Below are positions 1 to 8,068 of a DNA stretch of 21,014 nucleotides, in pieces. The notes under the pieces were generated by a model that saw only the letters and a program-made list of their open reading frames with translations, was not told the origin of the DNA and searched no databases. Position 1 is the stretch's first letter; every line of letters begins with the position of its first letter. The stretch is from Francisellaceae bacterium. GTDB lineage: Bacteria > Pseudomonadota > Gammaproteobacteria > Berkiellales > Berkiellaceae. The stretch is taken from the NCBI GenBank assembly GCA_023266415.1, contig JAHFQG010000006.1, positions 1 through 21,014 on the forward strand, read 5' to 3'. Made by a program: the position numbers and the translations under genes.

Positions 1-228
1 CCTCCTTCTATGACTTTCAGAGAAGCACCGCCTGCGGACGATTTAACCCAGGCTTTCCATAATGTGCCCCCCCCCTATTTGGCGAGAGAGCAAGAAGCAC
101 AACAGGACGAAGGACAGCGTATAATCCGTCAAGGCCTACATCACTTGAATATTACTCAAAGAATGATGCAAGGCGACAGCAACGCACTGGCTGAAGCACA
201 GTTACCCAATGGGTGTACCCCCCAATAA
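1..228 (+). CDS. Hypothetical protein, probably the 3' end of a longer gene
   Basis: I do not recognise this protein. The frame is open from the first base of the window to a TAA at 226-228, so the gene may begin upstream; the first Met is at position 10 (72 residues). The product is polar and rich in Gln, Ala and Pro, with no membrane segment, signal peptide or cysteine pattern. A run of nine C (67-75) encodes a Pro triplet and could slip. It lies 88 bases before murJ on the same strand. The gap holds a 10-base perfect palindrome (264-273) but no convincing terminator or promoter. Coding status is plausible, not proven. Confidence 0.4.
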   Translation, partial: PPSMTFREAPPADDLTQAFHNVPPPYLAREQEAQQDEGQRIIRQGLHHLNITQRMMQGDSNALAEAQLPNGCTPQ

Positions 229-316
229 AGCCATACATCCGAAAAGAGCGTCCTTTACAAATGGACCTAGGTCTTTCAGAATAGGCTAGGGTTCTCCATG
301 GTTTTAATTTAGTTAA

Positions 317-1852
317 ATGAATAACAGGCTGATTAAGTCCACAAGCCTGGTCGGGGGTATGACCTTTGTCTCCCGCATCAGCGGCTTTCTACGCGATATG
401 CTCGCCGCCCAACTGTTTGGCGCCGGTATGGGCTATGACGCCTTCCTCATCGCCTTCAAAATTCCCAATTTTATGCGACGTTTGTTCGCGGAAGGCGCCT
501 TTTCTCAAGCTTTCGTTCCCGTCTTGGCAGAATATCGCTCCACCCAAGGGGAAAAAGAGGTGAAATTGTTGGTGGATAGAGTGGCAGGCGCCCTGGGGGT
601 CGTACTCCTGTTAGTGACGGTTGTGGGCATGCTGGCCGCCCCCCTACTTATCCGCCTCTTTGCCCCCGGGTTTGAGGGCGACGCACGATTTGCCATGGCT
701 ACCCAAATGCTGCGCATCACCTTTCCCTATGCCCTCCTCATCTCCCTAGCCGCTTTTGCTGGCGGTATCCTCAACACCTACGGGCGTTTTGCCACACCCG
801 CCATTACCCCCGTGCTGCTCAACCTAAGCATTATTGGTTGTGCCATTTTTTTAAGCCCTTACCTCAGTATTTCTGTGGAAGCTCTCGCCTGGGGGGTTCT
901 GTTAGGCGGATTTTTACAACTGTTTTACCAATTACCGCACCTACACCGACTCCAATTACTGCCCAAACCCGTCTGGGCTTGGCAAGATCCCGGTGTACAA
1001 CGTATTTTAAGCCTCATGCTCCCCGCTATTTTTGGAGCCTCTGTCTCCCAAATCAACCTCATTGTTGACTCCATTTTCGCTTCCTTCCTCCCTGTGGGAA
1101 GCGTGTCTTGGCTGTATTATGCTGATCGCCTCATTGAATTCCCCCTAGGCGTATTCGGCGTGGCCATCGCCACCGTGATGCTACCCAACTTGTCTACTAA
1201 ACACGCAACTCAACCCAAAGAGGCCTTTGCTCTCACGGTCGATTGGGGCCTACGCTGGGTGATGGTCATAGGCTTGCCCGCCATGGTTGGACTGTGGCTG
1301 TTGGCCAATCCCATTTTAATCACCTTATTCCACTACGGCCACTATACCGAAATGGATGTGCTCATGACCTCCAAAGCCCTCCTGGCCATGACTGTCGGAC
1401 TCATGGGCTTTCTATCCGTTAAAATTTTAATATCTGCTTTTTATGCCACCCAAGACACCCGTTTCCCCGTCAAAGTGGGCATTGTGGTGTTATTTACCAA
1501 CATTATCCTGAATTTTATTTTTATAAAACCTTTTGCGCATGCTGGATTGGCTTTGTCTACTTCCCTGGCGGCCCTTTTGAATGCCGCTCTATTGTTTATT
1601 GAACTGTGGCGTCGTGGGTTATATCAACCTCGGGCAGGCTGGCTTTCTTTTATGAGCCGCCTCGTGTTGGGTAATATTGTGATGGCAGTTACCCTCTACA
1701 TCATGATCCCCCAATTTGGGGTATGGACACAAATGCATTTTGGAGAACGATTTCTCACGCTCGGCGTGTTAATCGGAATCGCCGCCGTTGTGTATGGACT
1801 CACTCTGCTCACGTTGGGCTTGCGTCGACACCATGTCCGACAATTGAGCTAA
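317..1852 (+). CDS. murJ: Lipid II flippase MurJ (MviN family)
   Basis: MurJ moves the lipid-linked peptidoglycan precursor lipid II across the inner membrane and belongs to the MOP exporter superfamily. The 511-residue product has the usual family length. It opens with the typical N-terminus, containing SLVGGMTFVSRISGFLRDM, followed by many hydrophobic segments to the C-terminus; FAEGAFSQAFVPVLAEYR and PVLLNLSIIG are recognisable MurJ stretches. The start at 317 fits the family N-terminus but has no clear Shine-Dalgarno sequence. It heads the block murJ-ribF-ileS-lspA-ispH; ribF begins two bases after its stop. The same murJ-ribF-ileS order is standard in gammaproteobacteria such as Pseudomonas. 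The sense strand is strongly C-rich. Confidence 0.95.
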   Translation: MNNRLIKSTSLVGGMTFVSRISGFLRDMLAAQLFGAGMGYDAFLIAFKIPNFMRRLFAEGAFSQAFVPVLAEYRSTQGEKEVKLLVDRVAGALGVVLLLVTVVGMLAAPLLIRLFAPGFEGDARFAMATQMLRITFPYALLISLAAFAGGILNTYGRFATPAITPVLLNLSIIGCAIFLSPYLSISVEALAWGVLLGGFLQLFYQLPHLHRLQLLPKPVWAWQDPGVQRILSLMLPAIFGASVSQINLIVDSIFASFLPVGSVSWLYYADRLIEFPLGVFGVAIATVMLPNLSTKHATQPKEAFALTVDWGLRWVMVIGLPAMVGLWLLANPILITLFHYGHYTEMDVLMTSKALLAMTVGLMGFLSVKILISAFYATQDTRFPVKVGIVVLFTNIILNFIFIKPFAHAGLALSTSLAALLNAALLFIELWRRGLYQPRAGWLSFMSRLVLGNIVMAVTLYIMIPQFGVWTQMHFGERFLTLGVLIGIAAVVYGLTLLTLGLRRHHVRQLS

Positions 1853-1854
1853 TA

Positions 1855-2730
1855 ATGCATACACTCTTTGCACATAAAATCGGTGTGCCTCAAACAGTGA
1901 CTATCGGTAATTTTGATGGAGGTCATCTGGGGCATCAAGCATTATTGCAGAAATTATGTCATATTTCTAAGTTAAATCAGACCGCCTCCACTGTCATCAC
2001 TTTCGAACCTCTCACATCAGAATTTTTTGCACCCCAAAAACCCAGACGCCTCATGAACTTGCGCGATAAAACCACTTGGGTAAAAGCCCAAGGTGTGGAT
2101 AATATGCGCTGTATCCCTTTTACCACCAAAATCGCCACCCTATCCGCCGCCGATTTTATTCAATACTATCTCCTGTCATCTGGGGTAACCCATGTGGTCG
2201 TTGGAGATGATTTTCGATTCGGCCACAATCGTCAAGGTACCCCCGCCCTGTTAGCTGCCTCAGGCCTTCACATCACCCTACTGCCCCCCATTATTCAAGA
2301 GGGTAGGGTAAGCAGCTCTCAAATTCGAGCCTTGCTCATGACAGGACAGTTCCAACAGGCCACGCAAGCCCTCGGACACCCCTATCGCCTCTCAGGTGTG
2401 GTCCAATATGGCAACCAAAAAGGCCGCTTATTGGGCTTTCCCACCGCCAATATCGCCCTCAATCGATACCTCCCCCCACTATCCGGCGTGTATCAAGTAC
2501 GAGTTTTGGTGGGGGAGATATGGTACAATGGCATCGCAAATGTGGGGGTCCGACCAACAGTGGATGGCGCTCACCCTTTGTGTGAAGTACACATTCTCAA
2601 CTTCCACCAAACTCTCTACGGAAAAAGACTCGTGCTAGAACCCACCCGAAAAATCCGGGATGAAAAACGGTTTGATTCGTTAGAGCAACTGAAAGCTCAA
2701 ATTAAGCTCGATATCTCGACCCTCCAATAG
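1855..2730 (+). CDS. ribF: Bifunctional riboflavin kinase / FAD synthetase RibF
   Basis: RibF phosphorylates riboflavin to FMN and adenylylates FMN to FAD in the cytoplasm. The start at 1855 gives 291 residues, close to the usual 300-315, and begins just before the nucleotidyltransferase motif TIGNFDGGHLGHQ (residues 16-28). The frame is open further upstream inside murJ, but that extension would be murJ sequence read in another frame. The canonical motif has Val where this protein has Gly23. The FAD-synthetase half continues to RVSSSQIRALL; the riboflavin-kinase half shows GRLLGFPTANI, SGVYQVRV and a C-terminal YGKRLVLE...IRDEKRFDSLEQLKAQI block. Two bases separate it from murJ and eight from ileS, so co-transcription is likely. 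Confidence 0.95.
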   Translation: MHTLFAHKIGVPQTVTIGNFDGGHLGHQALLQKLCHISKLNQTASTVITFEPLTSEFFAPQKPRRLMNLRDKTTWVKAQGVDNMRCIPFTTKIATLSAADFIQYYLLSSGVTHVVVGDDFRFGHNRQGTPALLAASGLHITLLPPIIQEGRVSSSQIRALLMTGQFQQATQALGHPYRLSGVVQYGNQKGRLLGFPTANIALNRYLPPLSGVYQVRVLVGEIWYNGIANVGVRPTVDGAHPLCEVHILNFHQTLYGKRLVLEPTRKIRDEKRFDSLEQLKAQIKLDISTLQ

Positions 2731-2738
2731 GTAAGACT

Positions 2739-5507
2739 ATGCCCGATCGCTACAAAACCACCCTCAACTTACCCCAAACCGATTTTCCCATGAAGGCTAA
2801 CTTGCCCCAAAATGAACCCAAGATACTCCAAAAATGGCAGTCTGAAGGGCTTTACCAAAAAATTCGGAAACATCGCAAACATGCTCCCCCCTTTATTTTG
2901 CAAGATGGCCCCCCCTACGCCAATGGCCACATCCACATCGGCCATGCCCTCAATAAAATTTTAAAAGACATAGTTATGAAATCCCGTGCTTTGAGCGGCT
3001 ACAACACCCCCTATATTCCCGGCTGGGACTGCCACGGGTTACCCATCGAACTCAATGTGGAAAAGAAACTGGGAAAAATAGGCGATACAGTCTCCGCCGA
3101 AGCATTTCGACAAGCCTGTCGCGTGTATGCCGAAGAATATGTTCAAATTCAAAAAGAAGCTTTTATTCGCTTAGGGGTTTTGGGCGATTGGGACAATCCT
3201 TATCGCACCATGGACAGCACTTATGAAGCCGGCATTATGCAAGCTGTTTGGACTATTGCCGAAAATGGACACCTGCAAAAAGGGTATAAACCCGTCCATT
3301 GGTGCCTAGAATGTGGCTCTGCTTTGGCAGAAGCCGAAGTGGAATACCAAGATAAAACCTCTGCTTCCATCGATGTGGCTTTTTTATGCCAAAATCCTCC
3401 CTTCGTTTGGCAAAAATGGGGCATTCAAAGCAACGCCCCCATTGCCTTTGCCATTTGGACCACCACCCCTTGGACTCTCCCCGCTAACCAGGCAATTGCA
3501 TTGCATCAAGAAGCTCACTATGTGGTACTCGACACAAAACCCTATGCGCTCATCGTGGCAAGTGATCGCGTAAACACCCTCCAAGAACGGTATCAACAAA
3601 AAGCCGCTGTGGTATTGGGCGCCGTTTCGGGGAACGATTTGGCAGGCATCTTATGCCAACATCCTTTATTTGACCGGTGGGTTCCTACCTTATGTGCCGA
3701 TCACGTCACCCTCGATTCTGGTACCGGGGCTGTTCATACAGCACCTGCTCATGGCCCAGATGACTTCAAAGTAGGCATTGCAGCCAATCTTCCCCTCGAT
3801 AATCCAGTGGATGCCACAGGCTGCTATACCGTTGAAACCCCAGGCTTGGCGGGTAAACATGTACGTAAAGTAGAGCCTGAAATCCTCCAAATGCTTAAGG
3901 ACAAAGGCTTGTTATTAGCGCATACTCCTTTGCAACACAGCTATCCCCACTGTTGGCGTCATAAAACTCCTCTTATTTATCGGGCAACCCCTCAATGGTT
4001 TATCAGCATGGATAAAGCCCAATTACGCCTACAAACGCTGGAAGCTATCCCCACCGTTACCTGGACACCCGACTGGGGTCAAGCCCGCATCACGGGCATG
4101 ATCATCGACCGGCCTGATTGGTGTATTTCCCGTCAACGGGCTTGGGGCGTGCCCATCCCCTTGTTTGTGCACTGCAATACAGGTGATATTCACCCCAATA
4201 TGGGTGAGTTTATCCCCACCATTGTAGAGCGGGTTAAAAAAGTAGGGATTGAGGCTTGGCATCAATTAAATATTCATGAGTTTGTATCTGATCCCGATTA
4301 TCAGAAAGTGACGGATACGTTAGATGTCTGGTTTGAGTCCGGTGTGGTACACGCTTGCCTACCCCAAATGCGGCCAGAAGTATATAGCCCAGCCGATTTA
4401 TATTTGGAAGGATCTGATCAACATCGGGGGTGGTTCCATTCTTCGCTCCTCACTTCTATGGCCATGAAACAAGAGCCTCCTTACAAAGCTGTTCTGACCC
4501 ATGGCTATGTGGTGGATGCCCAGGGTCGGAAAATGTCAAAATCGTTGGGGAATGTGGTCGATCCGCTTAAGGTGATCCAAACCGCTGGGGCGGATGTATT
4601 GCGTCTTTGGGTGGCTTCCACAGATTATTCCATGGAAGTATCCGTTTCTGATGAAATTTTAAAGCGTGCAGGGGATGCATATCGTCGTATTCGAAATACG
4701 GCTAGGTTTTTGTTGGCCAACTTACACGATTTCGACCCCACCCAACACAGTGTTCCTATCGAAGATATGTTGGCGTTGGATGCCTGGGTGGTGGGGGAAG
4801 CCCACCGGTGCCAAGAAATCATTCAACAGGCCTACGAGACCTATCAGTTTCACCAAATTTATCAAAAAATCCACAATTTTTGTGTGGTTGAATTGGGTGG
4901 TTTTTATTTAGATATCATCAAAGATCGTCAATACACCACCCACAAAGAGGGTCTCCCCAGACGATCTGCCCAAACAGCACTTTATCATGTGTGTGAAGCC
5001 TTTGTGCGTTGGATAGCCCCTATATTGTCTTTCACAGCCGAAGAAATTTGGCACTATTTACCCAATCGTCCTGACTCTTCCGTCTTTTTAGCCACCTGGT
5101 ATCCGCATCTCCAGCCTTTGTCCAATACAAGCCCCCTCACGGAGGCTGATTGGCAACAAGTGCTCAACGTGCGACAGGCGGTAAATAAAGGACTTGAAGA
5201 AGCCCGTACTTCTGGGGCCATTGGTTCAGGGCTAGAGGCAGAAGTGGTATTATATGCACCTCTCAAGTTATTTGAAATTCTGACAAAATTGGGTGATGAA
5301 CTTCGATTTGTGCTCATTACGTCAAGTGCCACCGTGCAGCCTTCCCATGACACAGAATTACGATTTGAAATCACTGCTTCTCAACTCCCCAAATGTGTGC
5401 GCTGTTGGCATCATGTGGAAGATGTAGGCCAACAGGTAGACTATCCCCATATTTGTGGTCGCTGTGTGACTAATTTAAACGATGGGGAAGTGCGACTCTA
5501 TGCTTAA
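2739..5507 (+). CDS. ileS: Isoleucyl-tRNA synthetase
   Basis: IleRS is a class I synthetase that charges tRNA-Ile and edits misactivated valine. The 922-residue protein has the HIGH signature at residues 66-69 within PPYANGHIHIGHALNK, the CP1 editing domain (TTTPWTLPANQAIA, GTGAVHTAPAHGPDD), and KMSKS at 598-602. The C-terminal zinc knuckle has Cys886, Cys889, Cys906 and Cys909. Length matches the bacterial short form of about 930-940 residues. Its stop overlaps the lspA start by eight bases, the usual ileS-lspA junction. The sense strand changes along the gene: the first half is C-rich and the last third leans to G. Confidence 0.97.
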   Translation: MPDRYKTTLNLPQTDFPMKANLPQNEPKILQKWQSEGLYQKIRKHRKHAPPFILQDGPPYANGHIHIGHALNKILKDIVMKSRALSGYNTPYIPGWDCHGLPIELNVEKKLGKIGDTVSAEAFRQACRVYAEEYVQIQKEAFIRLGVLGDWDNPYRTMDSTYEAGIMQAVWTIAENGHLQKGYKPVHWCLECGSALAEAEVEYQDKTSASIDVAFLCQNPPFVWQKWGIQSNAPIAFAIWTTTPWTLPANQAIALHQEAHYVVLDTKPYALIVASDRVNTLQERYQQKAAVVLGAVSGNDLAGILCQHPLFDRWVPTLCADHVTLDSGTGAVHTAPAHGPDDFKVGIAANLPLDNPVDATGCYTVETPGLAGKHVRKVEPEILQMLKDKGLLLAHTPLQHSYPHCWRHKTPLIYRATPQWFISMDKAQLRLQTLEAIPTVTWTPDWGQARITGMIIDRPDWCISRQRAWGVPIPLFVHCNTGDIHPNMGEFIPTIVERVKKVGIEAWHQLNIHEFVSDPDYQKVTDTLDVWFESGVVHACLPQMRPEVYSPADLYLEGSDQHRGWFHSSLLTSMAMKQEPPYKAVLTHGYVVDAQGRKMSKSLGNVVDPLKVIQTAGADVLRLWVASTDYSMEVSVSDEILKRAGDAYRRIRNTARFLLANLHDFDPTQHSVPIEDMLALDAWVVGEAHRCQEIIQQAYETYQFHQIYQKIHNFCVVELGGFYLDIIKDRQYTTHKEGLPRRSAQTALYHVCEAFVRWIAPILSFTAEEIWHYLPNRPDSSVFLATWYPHLQPLSNTSPLTEADWQQVLNVRQAVNKGLEEARTSGAIGSGLEAEVVLYAPLKLFEILTKLGDELRFVLITSSATVQPSHDTELRFEITASQLPKCVRCWHHVEDVGQQVDYPHICGRCVTNLNDGEVRLYA

Positions 5508-5979
5508 GCAGTATGGGTATGTGTGGTTCTTATTGGCCAGCGTGATATTTGGGGTCGACCGTCTTACCAAACAATGGGCCCTCTCTTTGCCCCACGGTGA
5601 TTCGGTACCTGTGTTGAGCTCATATCTGACTTGGTATTTGTCTTTCAACGAAGGGGTGGCTTTTGGGATGGGGCAGAATTTGGGGGCTTGGGGGTGGGTT
5701 ATCCCTTTTGGTAGCTTATTACTTACGGTTGTGGTGGGAGTTTGGACCTTCTCAACCCCTTATCGCGTTTGGCCACAAGGCGTTGCTTTGGCATGCGTAT
5801 TGGGGGGAGCTCTGGGGAACTTGTGGGACAGGCTGACCGTGGGGGTGGTGATAGATTTTGTGGATATGGGGGTTCAGAGTTGGCGATTTGCCACCTTTAA
5901 TGTGGCGGATATGGCTATTAGTCTGGGGGTGATGGGGCTGCTGATCCCCCAGTATTGGAAAAAGAAGAGTACCGTATGA
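5500..5979 (+). CDS. lspA: Lipoprotein signal peptidase (signal peptidase II)
   Basis: LspA is the inner-membrane aspartyl protease that removes the signal peptide from lipid-modified prolipoproteins; Pal in this window is an expected substrate. The 159-residue form starting at ATG 5500 matches the family; an ATG at 5482 would add six residues. Catalytic aspartates fit Asp110 in [12 protein letters not shown] and Asp137 in FNVADMAI; the conserved FNEGVAFG loop lies at residues 49-56. Four hydrophobic segments are visible. It overlaps ileS by eight bases and ispH by four (ATGA). The fkpB gene often found between lspA and ispH in gammaproteobacteria is absent. The coding strand is unusually G-rich. 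Confidence 0.96.
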   Translation: MLKQYGYVWFLLASVIFGVDRLTKQWALSLPHGDSVPVLSSYLTWYLSFNEGVAFGMGQNLGAWGWVIPFGSLLLTVVVGVWTFSTPYRVWPQGVALACVLGGALGNLWDRLTVGVVIDFVDMGVQSWRFATFNVADMAISLGVMGLLIPQYWKKKSTV

Positions 5980-6932
5980 TTGACATTGTATTGGCCAAAC
6001 CTCGAGGCTTTTGTGCGGGGGTAGACAGAGCTATTACTATTGTGGAGGCGGCCTTAGAGCGTTTTGGAGCCCCCATTTATGTTCGTCATGAAGTTGTTCA
6101 CAATACCTTTGTAGTGCAAGATTTAAAACGAAAAGGTGCTGTTTTTGTCGAAGCATTGTCGGATATACCAGATGATGCCATTGTGATTTTCAGCGCCCAT
6201 GGGGTGTCTCAAGCGGTTCGTCAAGAAGCGGAACAGCGTCAGTTACAAATATTTGATGCAACTTGTCCGTTGGTCACTAAAGTGCATTTTGAAGTGGCGC
6301 ATCATGGCCGACAAAATCGAGAATGTATTTTGATTGGGCACCAAGGTCATCCTGAAGTAGAAGGCACATTGGGGCAATATCATTCCACGGAAGGAGGCAT
6401 TTATTTAATTGAAAATGTGGCACATATTGCATTATTGTCAGTGAAAAATCCTGACAATTTGGCGTTTGTGACTCAAACCACGTTATCGGTGGAAGAAACC
6501 AAAGAAATTATTGTCGCCTTAAGAGAGCGTTTCCCCAATATTATTGGCCCCAAACGAGATGATATTTGTTATGCCACCCAAAATAGGCAAGATGCGGTGG
6601 CTTTATTGGCCCAAAAAGCGGATGTGGTGCTGGTATTAGGCTCTCCTAACAGCTCTAACTCCAATCGGCTGAAAGAGTTAGCTGAAAAACTGGGCTCAGA
6701 AGCTTATCTGATTGAGGGGCCTGAAGCCATAGAGTTAGTGTGGGTGCAAGGTAAAGCAACCATTGGCATTACCGCAGGGGCCAGTGCTCCTGAAATTTTG
6801 GTGCAGCGCGTGGTGCAATATCTGCAATCGGTGCTGAAAGACACTCAGGTGGTTGAATTAACCGGCATAGAAGAAAATAAGATCTTTGCGTTGCCTAAAG
6901 CATTGCGAGAATCACTTGTTCTTGCCCCTTAA
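5976..6932 (+). CDS. ispH: 4-hydroxy-3-methylbut-2-enyl diphosphate reductase IspH (LytB)
   Basis: IspH is the iron-sulfur enzyme of the last MEP-pathway step, reducing HMBPP to IPP and DMAPP. With the start at ATG 5976 the protein is 318 residues. The three cluster ligands are present: Cys13 in [11 protein letters not shown], Cys97 in [11 protein letters not shown] and Cys198 in [11 protein letters not shown]. The proton-relay Glu127 lies in [11 protein letters not shown]. The start overlaps the lspA stop as ATGA, giving translational coupling; an upstream Met at 5955 is inside lspA and would shift the family N-terminus. It is the last gene of the block; a repeat-filled gap follows and the next genes are convergent. 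Confidence 0.97.
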   Translation: MIDIVLAKPRGFCAGVDRAITIVEAALERFGAPIYVRHEVVHNTFVVQDLKRKGAVFVEALSDIPDDAIVIFSAHGVSQAVRQEAEQRQLQIFDATCPLVTKVHFEVAHHGRQNRECILIGHQGHPEVEGTLGQYHSTEGGIYLIENVAHIALLSVKNPDNLAFVTQTTLSVEETKEIIVALRERFPNIIGPKRDDICYATQNRQDAVALLAQKADVVLVLGSPNSSNSNRLKELAEKLGSEAYLIEGPEAIELVWVQGKATIGITAGASAPEILVQRVVQYLQSVLKDTQVVELTGIEENKIFALPKALRESLVLAP

Positions 6933-6964
6933 TGAAGGGTCATCCAGTCAGGGCAGATTGTGGG

Positions 6965-6991
6965 CGTAGGGGTGAGGCTGAAGCCTCAGCC
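6965..6991. repeat. REP-like palindrome, GAGGC family, degenerate copy
   Basis: The stretch begins CGTAGGGG(T)GAGGC and folds on GAGGCT (6974-6979) against AGCCTC (6982-6987). Read on this strand it matches the reverse complement of the copies at 17801-17825 and 19698-19721, which share CGAGGC/GCCTCG arms and an adjoining CCCCTAC. It sits 30 bases after ispH and could help end that transcript, though no T-run follows. Family membership is judged by eye. Confidence 0.6.
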
Positions 6992-7080
6992 GTGAGGATA
7001 GCCTGGTAATCTGTGGCTGATAGCCGCTCGCTCGGTTTCCCATCTGGAATGGCCTTGTTGCATGAATGGCCATGTTTCCA

Positions 7081-7154
7081 CGTCATCCCGAACATTGTGA
7101 GGGATCTCCTAAGAGTGGCATAGAGGGAGATCCCTCGCTACGCTCGGGATGACG
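7081..7154. repeat. Imperfect inverted repeat with 29-base arms
   Basis: Left arm 7081-7109 and right arm 7126-7154 are reverse complements except in the central part of each arm: outer CGTCATCCCGA and inner GGGATCTCC pair exactly, with a mismatched middle of nine bases. The spacer is 16 bases. It lies in the convergent gap between ispH and the pilin gene, where it could act as a two-way transcription end. Elements of this CGTCATCCCGA... type are widespread dispersed palindromes in many bacterial genomes. Confidence 0.85.
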
Positions 7155-7220
7155 GGCTCGCTTGGGATGACGGGCTACGCTTGGGATGACGGGCTACGCT
7201 TGGGATGACGGGCTATGCTG
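7146..7220. repeat. Tandem repeat, about 19-base unit, four copies
   Basis: The unit GGGATGACGGGCTACGCTT occurs at 7164-7182 and 7183-7201 exactly; 7146-7163 is one base shorter and 7202-7220 differs at two bases. The first copy is the outer end of the inverted repeat at 7081-7154, suggesting the array grew from that arm. The array runs into the 3' end of the minus-strand pilin gene and supplies its last codons and stop. Confidence 0.9.
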
Positions 7221-7658
7221 GGGGGATGGGGGTTGCTCTGGCACAATCCGTACTCGTCCTGCCTGATTAAAAATGACCTGATAGTACGCCTTTTGGCGAT
7301 AGAAAATGGTTAAATGACCATTGCTGACTAAGGTGCCATTGGGGCGAATATCCAAATGGAGAGGGCTTTGAAAGCCTTTGTATTCCACGGAAATCGAGGG
7401 ATTTAGAGGGCTTAAGGCGGGAAGTGGATCGGGGGTGAGTGCTAACGCCTTAGGGGGATATATCCGAACTGATTTCTGATGATTGACCGCATACACTTGC
7501 CAGTACTCTAAAGCAGTTTTCCACGATTGTGCCGCAAAATAGGCTTGGGTTTGAGCTCCAAAGGAAAGAAAAGGAAGGCTTAAGGTAGCCAAAATGGCTA
7601 AAATTCCTAAAGTTAAGGAAATTTCTAATAGAGTAAATCCCCTCCTAACCCGCCCCAT
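7194..7658 (-). CDS. Type IV pilin-like / FimT-GspH family minor pseudopilin
   Basis: The 154-residue product has a class III signal: a short basic leader MGRVRRG then FTLLE with the conserved Glu5 of the mature pilin, and a hydrophobic helix (ISLTLGILAILATLSLPFL). Prepilin peptidase should cut after Gly7. The rest, ending near VIFNQAGRVRIV, fits the FimT/GspH minor-pilin fold, which in type IV pili or type II secretion primes assembly. It overlaps the PP0621-like gene upstream by 14 bases and is convergent with ispH. In Pseudomonas the same side of ispH carries the pilE-pilY1-pilX-pilW-pilV-fimU-fimT cluster, so this may be a sole survivor. The last residues (HSPSSQA) and the TAG come from the tandem repeat. 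Whether it still functions is unclear. Confidence 0.8.
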   Translation of the reverse strand: MGRVRRGFTLLEISLTLGILAILATLSLPFLSFGAQTQAYFAAQSWKTALEYWQVYAVNHQKSVRIYPPKALALTPDPLPALSPLNPSISVEYKGFQSPLHLDIRPNGTLVSNGHLTIFYRQKAYYQVIFNQAGRVRIVPEQPPSPQHSPSSQA

Positions 7659-7920
7659 GTTCTCGACAATAATATTGTCCCTCTTTTTTCACTGCATCTG
7701 TCAAAAAAATGCCGCATTGCGCACACTGAACCATGTCTTGGGCATTGTGCAGGGTGCGAGGCTGAGGAGGAGAGGGCGACTCTTCTGCCGTAAAAGGCGT
7801 TGTGAAAGTTTTTTGCCACAGTTTTAACTTGTGTTTAATCCAAAAACGGGCGAGAAAGCCTAATAACATGAGACATAGCCAGATGCCTAGCAAAACGACA
7901 ATAACACGCAATAGAACCAT
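7645..7920 (-). CDS. PP0621-family small membrane protein with C-terminal zinc ribbon
   Basis: The 91-residue product has one N-terminal membrane segment (about residues 2-26), a basic stretch, a Pro/Ser-rich linker, and a C-terminal CAQCGIFLTDAV...YYCREH motif. That C-x2-C...C-x2-H spacing is the hallmark of PP0621-like proteins of gammaproteobacteria, which have no established function. An AAGG about nine bases before ATG 7920 can serve as ribosome binding site. It overlaps the pilin gene by 14 bases and they are probably co-transcribed. Members of this family often lie beside pilS/pilR in other genomes, which fits a remnant pil locus here; those regulators are absent from the window. Confidence 0.75.
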   Translation of the reverse strand: MVLLRVIVVLLGIWLCLMLLGFLARFWIKHKLKLWQKTFTTPFTAEESPSPPQPRTLHNAQDMVQCAQCGIFLTDAVKKEGQYYCREHGAG

Positions 7921-7958
7921 TTTGAGTTACCTTTTCAATAAGATACACCCCCTCCCTG

Positions 7959-8020
7959 CCCTCCCCCGCGAAGCGGGGGAGGGGAATACGAAGACTGCTC
8001 CCTCGCTTGCGGGGGAGGGG
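7959..8020. repeat. Pair of GC-rich hairpin repeats
   Basis: At 7959-7983 CCCTCCCCCGC and GCGGGGGAGGG pair around GAA, an 11-bp stem. A second, degenerate copy at 7997-8020 keeps the right arm (GCGGGGGAGGGGAAT) and a weaker left arm (CTCCCTCGC). They fill the gap between the PP0621-like gene start and the SDR gene end. Their position after the SDR stop allows a role in ending SDR transcription, but no T-run is present. Confidence 0.75.
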
Positions 8021-8068
8021 AATCATAGGATGCGGTCAGAAGGCCGGTTTAGATCCCAGCCTACCTCC

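Noticed and set aside
264..273. GACCTAGGTC palindrome before murJ as an operator
   Set aside because: Ten bases is too short to support a regulator site without further copies or a recognisable promoter nearby.
5482..5499. Longer lspA starting at 5482
   Set aside because: It adds six residues encoded by the ileS frame overlap; the ATG at 5500 gives the family length.
4200..5700. Replication origin or terminus inferred from the skew change in ileS
   Set aside because: The skew reverses again in aspS, and there are no dnaA, DnaA-box cluster or dif-like features; a local effect is more likely.
7665..7679. Perfect 7-base inverted repeat inside the PP0621-like gene just before the pilin start
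   Set aside because: It encodes conserved zinc-motif residues (QYYCR), so coding constraint is sufficient; it is short and not repeated.
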